64,000 nucleotides of DNA. Source: Trichosphaerium sp. ATCC 40318 (Eukaryota; Discosea; Flabellinia; Trichosidae). The stretch is from contig JALMLS010000507.1 in assembly GCA_038496445.1 (NCBI GenBank), positions 186,001 through 250,000 of the forward strand. The letters run 5' to 3'. Numbering within the stretch: the stretch's first letter is position 1; each line of letters starts with the position of its first letter. The position numbers and the translations under genes were made by a program. Shown here piece by piece: positions 10,986 through 22,327 of this stretch. The notes beneath the pieces are model-generated. The model did not search any database. It had not been told where the DNA came from and was given only the letters and a program-made list of their open reading frames with translations.

Positions 10986-12036
10986 ATGAGTTTATCAACA
11001 GGTGTACCTCAAGTTGGAGATCGATCTAGGCCTTCTGAAGATCGTGCTTGTTTTATATTTACATCAACAGAAGAATACAAAAAGTGGGCTGAAAATCCTA
11101 AGAATAAGAAAATGCTCGATGACTACAAGCAGATAAATAATCTACCTGAAAGCACAGACTTGTGTTTTAGCATATCAACACCTAAACTAACAGATTCAAT
11201 ATTTTCATCAGCAAAGAGACCAATCGTATGTCAAACAAAGTACATCAAAATATTGATCCTACATTTAGGTGCCTATTATTGATGGACGTGTATCAACAAC
11301 ACTTGTGAGTACCTACACATACTATTGTACCTCATTCATTTCTTACATTTCTAAAGGATCCTTCATCCGCTTCAGAAGCTCTCTTGCAGCCATATTTTGA
11401 ACAATGTCTTGTTACAGCTAAAAATAAAAACTTGGAGCTTGATGAAAAGGAAGCGTCAAATGTATGCTTTATATGTTTATTATCTTTCCTTCTGTTTGTT
11501 TATACCACTAATACATTGCCCTTTTAGTTTGCAAACCTTCTGCACCTTATGAAGTTTTATTCAGTCTCAACAATAAAGGACATAAACGATCCAACAGCAA
11601 ACTCTCCTGATGTTTTTTCGGATGGAATGGGAAACTACTTTATGCCTATTTTTACAGATCAGACATTCACTCATTTATTAAATCCAAGTCTTCCACCAAT
11701 GCCTGAGGGTCATCAAAGAAATATAGCAACAATGCTTGGTAAGCAACATTGTTCTCATTTTTTTCTTGTTTTTTCTGTATTTCAAACGTGTCTCTGCTTG
11801 CTTTTGTAGTTTCTTTTTTTTTCTTATTTGTTTAAGGAATGCACGCTATTAGAGTTATGGAAGATTGTGCTAAGCGAAATGTTTGGATTGGAATAAACCC
11901 TGTCGATCCTACGCTTGCCAATGCTGTTGGTATATCAGAAATGGAAGATTTTTTGCAGTTCAAACTTACACCTAAAGATCTTATGTCTATTGTAAATATT
12001 TACAAGCGTTCCAATGAAGGGAAAGAACAACAATAA
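10986..12036 (+). CDS. conserved cytosolic protein, weakly SseB-like
   Basis: Four exons: about 10986-11226, a short exon encoding VPIIDGRVSTT from about 11271, one from about 11358, one from 11528, and the last from 11837 to the stop at 12034. The chain reads without breaks across T-rich introns. MPIFTDQTFTHLLNPS followed by GMHAIRVMEDC and WIGINPVDP resembles the layout of SseB N-terminal-like domains, but I hold this only loosely. The 5' end may lie further upstream, because 10971 has an ATG that reads into a stop. No signal peptide or membrane segment is visible. An aataaaa signal lies just after the stop. Confidence 0.55.
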
Positions 12037-12216
12037 CCAATAAAAAATTGAGCAAAGTTGTATTCATGCGTACATAATGTTGTCTATGAGTACTGTAGAG
12101 GCTTACTTTAATTGATTTGCATTGTCATGTGTATATCCATTTGTACACGTTCTAAGACTTGTTTCTTATCATCCCTCTTCTTTTTGTTTGAAGTCATCCT
12201 GTAGTTGATTTCTTGT

Positions 12217-13030
12217 TTATTTTGGTAAATTGTGTGTCTTAATATCATTGACATAAAAACAGTGTTCAACAAGCACACCGTTGTAATCCCACCTACTTAA
12301 CTCTCCTTCCTTTTTACCTTTTATGTAACGAACACACAATTGCATTCTACTTCCAGTATGAAAGAGCGTGTAGTCTACCATCACTATAGTTAATTTTTTC
12401 CCACAAGAACGCATCACACTGAAACTCTGGGTCCCATTCATCCCTGTGACCTTCATAATCCCATTTCTTATACAATCCCTCGCGCTTGCCATTGACATAA
12501 TACATCAATGAGTATACTTGGTTAGAATCATACCACTTCTTGCGCTCTCCATGACGCTTGCCATGACTCCAATACTCTCGACATTTTTGTTGTATTCTTG
12601 TTCCACCGTATCTAAGACCAAGTATTTGATACTTTACCCATTTCCCATGTTTCTTCAACTCGCTATCATACCTTGATGCCATTGCTGTATGTTTCGATAA
12701 TAAAGGATATAGTAAGTAGATCTCAAAGTCCAAATCAATAATGTCAAGCTGTAGCTCTATAGGAAGGCGTATTAACTGGCACGAACTCTCTTGTAATGTA
12801 CATTCTGTTGATATTGTGTTTGCTAACATGACGTCTTGAGATATGGTTATTAGCGAGGTTCTTTTCAGTGCTTTTTTACTGATTAAGGAGAATAATAAGG
12901 TTATCTTCCTTGAATTTTCTGGTAAATTCTGCACCACCGAAAACAGATGAGAATATTGTTCGGTGCTTTCAAAGACTCTGACTATCAGCTCGGATAATTT
13001 CACTTCCAAGCAAGAGTTGTATTTGAGCAC
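12217..13030 (-). pseudogene. F-box-like/MORN-variant repeat protein, frameshifted
   Basis: Read from 13030 downward. The N-terminal half has an F-box-like segment (LIRLPIELQLDIIDLDFEIY) and the family signature MASRYDSELKKHGKWVKY. Then come MORN-variant (MORN_2/YwqK-type) repeats of about 24 residues: REYWSHGKRHGERKKWYD, YYVNGKREGLYKKWDYEG. The frame stops at 12347, but the same kind of repeat continues in the +1 frame (YIKGKKEGELSRWDYNG, to 12217). Compared with the repeat period, about ten bases are missing near 12350-12370. No consistent intron repairs the frame. The gene at 16662-18103 is a paralogue. It is intronless as far as I can read. Either a decaying gene or a truncated variant. 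Confidence 0.6.
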
Positions 13031-14052
13031 GTGCGTTAGGGCGTAGGTTTACAAAAACAGTATCGCAATTCAATGACTCTAATACAGTCTTTCGTTGTTA
13101 GTATCCTACTACCCAATGGAATCCAATATCAAACCTTTGAAGATTGCATCTATGCTACATCGACATCACATGCTACTAAGCTAAAGTCCTCTTCTGAAAA
13201 ATACAACCTTTGCACTTTTTCTGGTGTTTGCATTTTAATCTAGAGAATAACGGTACAACTAATTAATGGTAATATTGTAGGTTTGTGGTGTTAGTAGCTT
13301 GTGCACAGAAGAGTGCAAACACCTCAAAGCCATTTATTTGTGCGTTTGAAAGCACTTTACATGCCACCAACTATTGATATCAGCTATTCAAGTAACTGAT
13401 CACGTGCTAAACAATATTTCTAGACATATGCTCATTATAGACTTCGGCATTGGCTGGTGTGCCTGATACATTAAAGCAAACAGACATCACAAATGCGTTG
13501 TGATAGCATTGGCTGGTGTTAACACTAATGGTCTTGCTGAGTGTTATGGAATCACAGGGTCATGGAGTACATGCGCTGTTACAATCTCAGAGGATATTTA
13601 AATTCACAATAGATCTTTCTTGGACATGTCTCACGTGATTTTCGGCGTTCGCACCTATTCGGATTCTGAAGAGTTACATACAAAATGAACTTTCAGAATC
13701 AGTCCAGCAAGGTCCGACTAGTTCACTGCACAAACTTATTTTAAATTTAGTCTCGGTATTTCACTATTGCGACATGTCTTTGGTACGTTGCTACAGGAGT
13801 GTTTGTATAATAGAATTATAGAATAACGTACTCGTAACTTCGTTAAGAAGCGCCTTACCAAGGGACAAGCTCAGAGAAGTACTATAGATGTATTGTACAT
13901 TATTTACCAGTACAATAGAGCATTTCGACTTGTCAGCGGCTAAAAAGACACTGTCTTAATATTATCTACAGAAAAGACAACCAGAAGTGCGTACAACGCT
14001 AGCTTGATACGAAAAAGTTGATTTTAAATAGATATCTGACAATTTCAAAAAA
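13031..14052. other. intergenic with a decayed repeat-gene relic
   Basis: About 1 kb without an intact gene. It contains the LRR relic listed at 13440-13570 and CACGTG words near 13402 and 13635. I see nothing else that can be supported. Confidence 0.4.
13440..13570 (+). pseudogene. relic of a 22-residue-repeat F-box/LRR gene
   Basis: Two stretches about 60 bp apart both begin gcattggctggtgt and translate as ALAGVP..QTDIT and, in another frame, IALAGVNTNGLAECYGIT. They match the repeat consensus ITDNGIKALAGVHTISL of the genes at 20993-21889 and 40289-41521. Stops and frame changes separate them, so this is a fossil fragment. Confidence 0.4.
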
Positions 14053-16232
14053 ATGGTACGGATATCGGCGCTTGCCCAATCCAGACGCGTTGAAAAGCAC
14101 TCTGGAAGCCATAGGTTGGTATAAAAAATTATCTTAACCACCTAAAAGCCGTTTAGGTTTCGAACGCTCAGAAGATACGTTTAAGTTCTCTTACGAAGGC
14201 ACAGACGCCCAAAAAACGTCATTGTACAATTCTGTGTACACCATCCAATGTGTTGCAGGTAAAACTAGGCCATCTTCGTTCTGTTGGCGTAACGGGTTTC
14301 GCAGAGAGTATTTGTGCATCAGACGAGCATGTAGCCGAGAACTTACGGTCTGCAACAGTTCCGGCTATTGGTACATCTTGAATAGTTAATTGAGGAGTTA
14401 ATTAGGAACTGTAGTGTCTGAGTATAAGGATAATTATGTGTTTTTGCCACACGGAGATGAAGAAAGTTGGAAGCAAATTGAAGAAAAGCTTTCGAAAAAA
14501 ATGGAAAGTGTTGATGATGTTATTGCATGTATGAAGTCTATAACACCTTGGGCTACTCCAGAGATGATTAAGTAAGAGCTAAAATATATAACAAAACGTC
14601 TAATTAGTGCAATAAGGACATACTTCAGCGGAGAAGCGTGCAAGTCGTTTAAAACAAGATCTGCTGAAAAAAAAGAGTTTATTGAAAAAATAATACCATT
14701 CACTTGTCGTATGGCTTTGAAGCTTCCAGGTTTATTTCCAGATAAATTACCTGTACTCAAGAAAGGAGAAACATCAAGTGTTATTTTAACACGTGAACAA
14801 GTGAGTAATTTGAGTGCTATTTTTAGCTCACGACTTTTTTTATTTTTAGGTTGCTTGTTTGGTTTGCCACATTTTTTGGGGTTAGTTCTTGTTTATCAGT
14901 CACAATAATCTTACTCTCCTAGGTACTATAACTGATCCAAATCTTATCCACAATGGTGGCTATAATGAAGTCAATCTATTGCAACTATACCAAATGCCAA
15001 GCGCTGTTAATCGAAAGTCTGTTAGAAGTCATATGGAGGTACACTCTAAAATATAACTCGGGCTATTGTTCTTATGATTGTAGACGATTTTCAAATGTAT
15101 TCTTTGTTATTTCCGTAGTATAGAATCTAGTATGCCTAGTGGAAATATTATCGTACAGAGGAAAGCATTAGAAGAGTTCCCAGAATGGAGCAAAAGCGAT
15201 AAACAGCTAAACAAGGTTGATATCAATGATGACCTTAAAATAGAGTGTGCTGAAGCTGCTTTCCAAGCTGATTTTGCTAATGCCTACATTGGCGGTGGTG
15301 CTTTACATGGTACAATAGCCTAAAGAGTATTAAGTACTTACTTTAGTATTAAAAAAGGCGGAAGTGTTCAAGAAGAAATGCTGTTTGCTTTGAAACCAGA
15401 ATGCTATGTTTCAATGTTATTATGCTCAAGAATGGATAAATCAGAGGTTCGTTATGATGCCTGTGTTCCTTTATGGCTTACATCTGTTTAAAAAAGGCTA
15501 TTATTATCAGTGGGGCACAACAGTTTAGTAATTACAGTGGGTATGGTAAAAAGTTCAAGTATGAAGGTGCGTTCTAAGCCATTTGATTTGCTTTATTTAT
15601 TTAAGTCTTCGTAAGGACCACACTCATCTGAGATACCAATGAATACGAAGCTTAATTGTATTGATAATCATATTGTGGCTATAGACGCTGTGATTGTAAT
15701 AGGAGACTCAGCTTTACAATTCAAACAAGAGTACGTATTGCTGCTCTTTGAATCCAACCGTTTTTACTGATTGTTTTCTAGAAACATCATTAGAGATATG
15801 AACAAACTCTATGTGTCTATTAAAGATCTAAAGCCTAACGCAGATTCTATGCCACCTGTTTTCTCAACAGGCAATTGGGTACTTTACAAAACAAAAACGT
15901 TTTGTTTCTAAGTTGTTACGAAAAAGGGTTGTGGAGCTTTTGGTGGCGATATGGAACTTAAAGCAATTCAACAAATCATTGTTGCTGCTGAAGCTGATAT
16001 GCCTTTACTGTACTGTACATTTCACTGCCCAGAACTTGCCAAGGTGCGCCTCTGTGTAATACTAAAGTGTTTGTACTAAAACAATACAAAATTCTAGGCA
16101 ATGAAAAGCTTTGTAGATTTTTGTGTCAAACAAAAGGTTACTGTAGGCGCTATTATGAAAGCTCTGTCTACATATGAACCTGGTACAAAATCAGGTGTGT
16201 TTGAATATGTTACGAAAACTTTAAGTGCTTAA
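14053..16232 (+). CDS. PARG: poly(ADP-ribose) glycohydrolase
   Basis: PARG removes poly(ADP-ribose) chains from proteins. The catalytic domain is clear: a helical lead-in (FLPHGDEESWKQIEEKL), MALKLPGLFPDKLPVLKKGE and ILTREQ at 14711-14800, then FQADFANAYIGGGALHG (to about 15310). A short intron interrupts the signature loop, and the next exon gives GSVQEEMLFAL, completing the GGG-x-QEE catalytic motif with its tandem glutamates. Downstream are SGYGKKF (about 15540) and FSTGNW/GCGAFGGDMELKAIQQ (15865-15970), all family hallmarks. The stop is at 16230. The first exons (14053-14260, MVRISALAQSRR) are less certain as the true N-terminus. At least ten introns. Probably nuclear or cytosolic; no signal peptide. 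Confidence 0.88.
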
Positions 16233-16661
16233 ACAAATGAGGTAAATCCAAACCAATAACCGTTATTCATATCAACAACTTATTCATTGCAATATAGGCC
16301 GCTTAGTATTGAATAATGATTTAACGTTATATACATTGGTCTGTTGTGAAACAATATAAATGCTAAACATTTAGCCTTTGGATTTGTTTTTACTGTTTTT
16401 TCGTGAATATAAAGAAAAACTACCGTCGAACTGTCCTTAAGAACATTTGCCTCTTTCTTTTTGTGTATTCCATACAAGTTGACATCTTTTTAATAGTGTT
16501 TTATCTTACAAAATAAATTTCTTTCTTTTACGGTCGGGTCTTGAAGTTCCAAAAAAACCAGAGTACCTGTAAAACCTACCTTGTATTGACTCTGCTTTGA
16601 CTTCGTCTGGGCGTATGTAAAAAACCACCCTATTAAACACTAATTTGGCGTTGTACTTTCC
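16233..16661. other. intergenic spacer
   Basis: About 430 AT-rich bases between PARG and the MORN-variant gene. I see no supported gene in it. Confidence 0.45.
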
Positions 16662-18103
16662 ATGGCATCAAGACTGAAGGTACTATTTATTCGTGTTTGT
16701 TATACTGATTAAAACAGTTAAGAATATCTCGTGGCCAATGTGACTTCCTCTTACATCTACCAGTGGAGATACATCTTTGTATTATTGATTTTGATAATAC
16801 AGTGTATTGTAAATGGCCAATAATGTCAAAATACGCAGCGATGAGTTCAAGGTATGATTCTAAACTCAGAAAACATGGCACGTGGAAAAAATACATAGCA
16901 GCAAAAAATAGTAACAGCGAACTCAGATTACAAGGTAGGAACAGTACAGTGATAAGATACTAACTGTGGTGTTGTAGAATATAGTTTTTGGAAATGTGGT
17001 AGACGTCATGGCGAGCTGAAAACTTTTTTCAAAAAAGGTCACGTGAAGAAACAGTGTATTTATGTTAAAGATCAGCTTCATGGGGAATTCAAGACATGGT
17101 ATTATAATGGCAGATTACAAATACATTGCTTTTATGAACTGATAAAATGAACGGGAGTTATCAAGATTTCTATATAAATGGTCAATTAAATACTAATTGT
17201 TATTATGAAATAGGAGTCTTGAATTATGTGTACAGGCAGTTCAATCAACGTGGGGAGATGTGTAAAGATTGCTTTTATTCTAATGGTAAGTTAAATAATG
17301 AATATGAAGAGTGGTGCGGACGTTTGAGTGTACATTGTATGTACTCAGATGGTAAAAAAAATGGGGAGTACTTAAAGTGGTATTCAAATGGACAATTGAA
17401 GGTTAGCTGTTTTTATGTAAATGAAGTGTTGAATAGCACGTGTAAGAAGTGGTATAAGAATGGGAAATTGTCTTTACATTGTGTTTATGCTAAAGGTCGG
17501 TTGGAAGGAGACTACAAGGAGTGGCATGATAATGGTTTAATACAAAAGCAGAGTTTTTATGTCGATGGCATACTTAATGGAGAGTACAAACAATGGGACA
17601 GTAAAGGGGATTTAATCAAACACTGCGTTTATGTTAAAGGCAAAGCTAATGGAGAGTTCAAAAAGTGGTTTGAGAAAGGCATGCAAAGTGTAGTTTGCGT
17701 TTACAACATGGGTATTATTGAAGGAGAGTACAAAGAATGGCATGGTAATGGTAAGATGAAGCAACATTATTTCTGTGTCAACGGCAAGATGGACAAGAAA
17801 TATAAAGAATGGCATGTTAATGGAAAGCTTGCTAAATACTATAATTATGTAAATGGTATACTGCATAACAAGTATAGAGAGTGGCATGACACAGGGCATA
17901 TAAAGTTACATTGCTTTTATGACAATGGCGTCTTGAATAAGGAGTACAAGGAGTGGCATTATAATGGAAACATACATCAAAAGTGCTTCTATGTTAATGG
18001 AAAGCTTCATAGTGTATACAAAGAATGGAAATGGAGCGGAAAGTTAGAACTGCATTGCTATTATGTTAACGGAGTACTTGAACGGATAGTAAAACATAAC
18101 TGA
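16662..18103 (+). CDS. F-box-like/MORN-variant repeat protein, one frame break
   Basis: Exon 1 (MASRLK, 16662-16679), a 37-nt intron, then an F-box-like segment (HLPVEIHLCIIDFDN) and MSSRYDSKLRKHGTWKKY, the same signature as the gene at 12217-13030. A second intron (about 16935-16977) contains a textbook TACTAAC branch site. About fourteen MORN-variant repeats of roughly 24 residues follow (YVNGKLHSVYKEWKWSGKL-type). At about 17140 the frame breaks: CFYELIK then a stop, while the repeat resumes one base out of phase at 17147 and stays open for 318 residues to 18103. A one-base deletion explains this. MORN_2 repeats with an F-box are common in amoeba giant viruses, so exchange with viruses is possible (inference). 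Confidence 0.65.
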
Positions 18104-18587
18104 TTACAAGGGTTATTCGGAAACTATCAAACTACGACCTGGAAGCTACATTTCGAGAGATGACAATAAACCTGTGAAGGCATGTGGTTCAGCTTCGGAG
18201 TGAAGTAGCTGTACGCAAATTTCAGTTATTGTGATCTCGCACTAAACGCGCTTGTACGCTATCGCAATCTCCTACGAACGAATTGTACTTGAAGTACCAC
18301 AAGTGTAACAATGAAGCAAAAATAACGGACTGAAAAGTAAGTACATTATTCCAATGAAGTTTCAATCTTTCTACAAACTCATTTATATTTGTCACGTGCA
18401 TATGCGTTGGACGCAAGCGCTCTTTTTTATCGACAAACAACGTTTTTCTGTCAAACTCAACCGGAAAAACACGGAGAAACGCGCTGATTAGCAGCGCTTG
18501 GTGCATTCGGAACAAAAAGGTTTTTTTGTGTATTACATTTCACGTGCACATTACTAAGCGTTTTACTTTTCCAAACGTCACAACAAC
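18104..18587. promoter_or_regulatory. upstream region of the secreted glycosidase-like gene
   Basis: About 480 bases with two CACGTG words (near 18395 and 18540), the second within 50 bases of the start codon. No gene is supported here. The regulatory reading is inference. Confidence 0.3.
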
Positions 18588-20121
18588 ATGTTACGCAACG
18601 CGTGTCTTTTCCTTGTTGTATTAGCTTGCGCATACTGCGCTACAGTGCCAAAATGGACGCCAACGTACGATATGGCAATGTCAACGGTATTTATGCCTTG
18701 TAACTACTCTGGTTACTTTGATGCAAAGTTTGCCGCTCAGTTCGGCATTGCTGATTTCGACTGGAGTAATGCGAAGCAATTATGGGCTAATACGAAACCT
18801 ATGACATGTGAGGAGTATCTAGTAGAACAGGCGAATCGTGTGAAGGCCATAAACCCTAAAACGAAAGTTTTCGTTTACAGAAATCTTGTTAAAGGTAGGT
18901 TTCGTTTCAAGTCGTTCTTTTTTCAACTCAGCCTTCTTTTAGCGCTTCCTAGGTTTTCAAACGTTAGGACTAAGATAACAGATAAAGAATACGAAGGGTG
19001 GTTTATGAAATTTTCTGGAAAAAATAATTATCACGTGTCTCAGTGCGATGATAACTACAATCCACCAAAGTGTTCAGACTTTTATCATGATGATACTAAG
19101 TCACCTCGGCATGGTAATGGGGACAATGGTCAATGTGCAGATCCTTGTGATTGCGGAAGTGTACCTTGTGGAGAGTACCTGTGGGATCATCGTAACACAT
19201 CCGTCGCTGACTACTTGATAAAAGAAGTGATTCTTGGTAATACAGGTACGTCTGTAGAAATCCGCTTGCGCTGTTTGCTCTCGTACGTGCTCACTAAGAT
19301 TTTAAGCGCTTGGCAATGAGCATATCTCCGGATTCTATCTTGACGATTTTTGGCAAGACCATCCTTCTTCTGCTGGCAAACAGTGGTGCAATCACTACAA
19401 ATTCGGTATGTATTTTGTCTTTGTTTTTTTTCTATATCGCCTGCGGTTTTGTTGCTTATTGGAGTGTAGGCGGAGCAAGCGAAGAAAATTACTACTGTGT
19501 TGCTGATATGGGCTTGGATCAAGAAGATGTTACGAACATGTATACTCATTGGAGAGCAACTATCGACAAAGTTTATGATGCCATCACCGAAAACGGAGGT
19601 TGGAGTTTTCAGCAGTTTACAACCTTTAAAACACCCGAAAAAGAACAATGTGCCAAAACCTTCAGAGCAGAATGTAGTAATGATTCGGTGGCTTACACAA
19701 ACGCGATACACTACTCGGTAAGAAAAAAATACTTCAAAACAACAAAAAACACGTGCAAGTTTCTTTTTTTTATCAAACTTTTTTATGATTGATTGTTTTT
19801 ACTTTCTAGTACACCTTGAATGGTAGAGCTGTCTCTCCTCTACCTCAATTTGAACAAGACTTGGCAGGATTTTTACTGGTAAGAGGTCCTTACGCATGGC
19901 TCGGATATGGATGGAGCGGATGTAGTGTTAGTTCAGAACCACCTGGTGCTGGAGGTAAACCATACATGTTTCCTGATGAATTGAAGCTTGATTATGGTGT
20001 ACCTACTGAGATTTGTCACGAAACAGAGAAAAATAGTGGTATCTTCGTTAGAAAATGGAGTAAATCAACAGTCCAGTTTGATTGTAATACATACACTGGA
20101 AGTGTCAAATTTACCAACTAA
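18588..20121 (+). CDS. secreted glycosidase-like protein, unclassified
   Basis: The start at 18588 opens a signal peptide (MLRNACLFLVVLACAYCAT). The mature part is Cys- and Trp-rich and begins WTPTYDMAMSTVFMPCNYSG. Motifs suggest a TIM-barrel hydrolase: NPKTKVFVYRNLVK, the strand SGFYLDDFWQD (about 19320-19355) with two adjacent acids, and the end FLLVRGPYAWLGYGWSGC with DYGVPTEICHE and a final SGIFVRKWSKSTVQFDCNT. Introns are at about 18893-18950, 19245-19306, 19407-19468 and 19719-19809, all T-rich. The family resembles hypothetical secreted proteins of other protists; I do not know a characterised member. Substrate unknown, and the catalytic assignment of the DD pair is an inference. Confidence 0.7.
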
Positions 20122-20992
20122 ATAACAACTAAGCAACATTATCCCAAAAAAAATTTGTTTCGCTTTCTTGATTGTAACCCTGTCTGTTGTTCGTAACGAA
20201 ATTATCGTGTTTGTAACACGTGTTAGCTCCAAAAATTGTTTTTTACATTGAAGATGTTGAAACGCTGAACATGGTAGTTTTCTTTCGTACGTTGTTTACT
20301 CACTGACTGGGAATTGTACCAAAAATATGTGGCTATGGAATACAAAAAAGGAGGTGGTAGCGTAGCGTGATCGTCAGCCTTCACTCTCGGCGGAGAGTGA
20401 GAGGCAAAGGGGTGGTTGAAGACACGCCAGTTGGCAGTGTAATCGAACCAATGGCACGAAGTATTATTACTGTGATTTGTAGGTACACCTTCAAAAGTTG
20501 TTGTAATCGAGTTGGATGAAGCACAGCTACTTTGGGCACCCAACATTAAGAATATTCAAAGAGAAGAAAAAGAGAAACATTTTGGAATAAAAAAAATTGT
20601 GGTACTGCACTTCTTGTCCATAAAATACGCGTTAGCTACGCTCGCTCTTTGTCTGGTAACAGTTGAATAGGTTTTTTCTAAAGATTGGCAATACCGTAAA
20701 ATAGCGCCTTCCGAGTACAAGAACCTGACGAATTAATTCTTCCAAGTGTTCTTATCGGTATAAATACAAGTATTCATATTCATAGCCCCACATGGTATTC
20801 ATTCATGAATATTTATTGTGTTTGGTAACTCGGGATTGTGTGGAGCTATTGGTTTGTAACACCTGTGCTGTTGTCACTTCACGAGAATACTCTTTATTTT
20901 TATAGTCTCATTCCAGTTTTACAATATTATCAAGAAAGTGAGTTTCTAGCACTATCAGCTATGGCAGCAAGCCAATTGTTTTACAAAGCAGT
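20122..20992. other. intergenic with one weak minus-strand frame
   Basis: About 870 bases. A minus-strand open frame (20546 to 20223) encodes a Ser/Thr/Asn-rich peptide with no recognised motif, possibly an exon of an unseen gene. The remainder is AT-rich, with a CACGTG at about 20218. Confidence 0.3.
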
Positions 20993-21889
20993 TTAACTAA
21001 AAGCAGATTGGCTAAATATAGCATTAGCCGCATACAATACATTGAAAGCTTTGCGTGAAATATTGAAACACCAAATAAGATTAATGGTGTGAACACCAAC
21101 AAGTGATATAACACCTTCATCTGTAAGTTCACGACAAAAACTTAAATCAATGGAATGAACACCAGCAAGTGATTTGACACCTTCATCTGTTATATTAGTA
21201 GCACACCCAGCAAGACTAATAGAATAAACACCAGCAAGTGCTTTGACACCTTCATCTGTAATGTTATCACAATAACTTAGATCAATCGTATGCACACCAG
21301 CAAGTGATTTGACACTCTCATCTGTAACACCACCACAACCACCCAGATAAATAGTATGAACACCAGAAAGCGCTTTGATACCTTCACTTGTAATTCCCTT
21401 GCGCCTACGAAGATTAATAGTATGGACACCCGAAAGCGCCTTGACACCTTCATCTGTAACGCAATCACAACCACTAAGATCAATGTTATGAACACCGGCA
21501 TATTGTTTTAAAATACTAGCACACAACTGCTCCTCTGCCAACCCGTGGCGTGCAAACTTTATTGCAAGTTTGATTTTTGTATTTTGTAGTATGCTACTGT
21601 GTTTCAACAGTGCTCTTGTTTGGTCTTCACTTACAATTGTAACACTCTCGTATCCAATAATGTCATGGATGATAGAAGCAAAGAGACTACATGTTTGGCA
21701 AGCTGCAAATCGTGCTTTTGTTGTTTGAACTAAAATATGAGCCAAAATCTCTGTAGGTAAGTCTAAAATGCATATTGGCTCACTTGTGGGGTAAGTTAGA
21801 ACGTCTAATGAGAAATTTAAGTGGTTACTTACCGTTGGACTAGATGCTGTCCTGACATAATTTAGAATACATAAAGTGCAAATTATCAC
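20993..21889 (-). CDS. F-box protein with 22-residue LRR repeats, intronless
   Basis: A single uninterrupted frame of 298 residues. Residues about 40-75 are an F-box-like segment (CILDLPTEILAHILVQTT). From about residue 125, cysteine-containing LRRs of 22 residues follow: VTDEGVKALSGVHTINL, ITSEGIKALSGVHTIYL and so on, about seven copies. The repeats are nearly identical and the gene has no intron, although all conserved genes around it are intron-dense. The F-box part suggests an SCF ubiquitin-ligase adaptor. A related gene lies at 40289-41521 and a relic at 13440-13570. The same repeat style occurs in amoeba giant viruses, so virus-host transfer is possible (inference). Confidence 0.75.
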   Translation of the reverse strand: MIICTLCILNYVRTASSPTVSNHLNFSLDVLTYPTSEPICILDLPTEILAHILVQTTKARFAACQTCSLFASIIHDIIGYESVTIVSEDQTRALLKHSSILQNTKIKLAIKFARHGLAEEQLCASILKQYAGVHNIDLSGCDCVTDEGVKALSGVHTINLRRRKGITSEGIKALSGVHTIYLGGCGGVTDESVKSLAGVHTIDLSYCDNITDEGVKALAGVYSISLAGCATNITDEGVKSLAGVHSIDLSFCRELTDEGVISLVGVHTINLIWCFNISRKAFNVLYAANAIFSQSAFS

Positions 21890-22327
21890 GTGTTCCAGAA
21901 CCGGCGGCTTTCTCTCTTTCTAAAGATCTTTCAAAGTATGTATTTTACAGGTCATTTCAAATAAACCCAGGTTCATTTTTATTTGAACTCTTGTAATGAA
22001 TACCTTACGCCTACTTCGTTGTGGGGTCGTAAAAAAACAGAATGCAATGTATTTGTGACCTGATTTTTCAGTTAATTGAAGCTTTTCGGTCTTGCCATTG
22101 TACTTTAATTTCTGAGCGACTAACTTTATTTCATAGAGGGTTTATCATTAATATACTGACTGATTGTGTTTGTATTGTATCAGAAAGTATAATTTCATCA
22201 GAAGAAACTTTGTTTACTTTACCAGTGTACGGTTTTGGCTTCAGAAATTCTGTTTGCATCTTAAAATAATCAGTTTTATGAGCTTCTATGTAGTTATGTC
22301 CGACAATATTAGCTACAAGTGCCGTTG
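21890..22327. other. intergenic, no supported gene
   Basis: About 440 bases. A 75-codon plus-strand frame (22042-22269) has no recognisable feature. Confidence 0.4.

Noticed and set aside
20340-20470. GC-richer patch with a short hairpin (ctctcggcggagag), possibly a tRNA or ncRNA
   Set aside because: No B-box (GGTTCGA-type) or cloverleaf could be found; it may be part of an unresolved exon.
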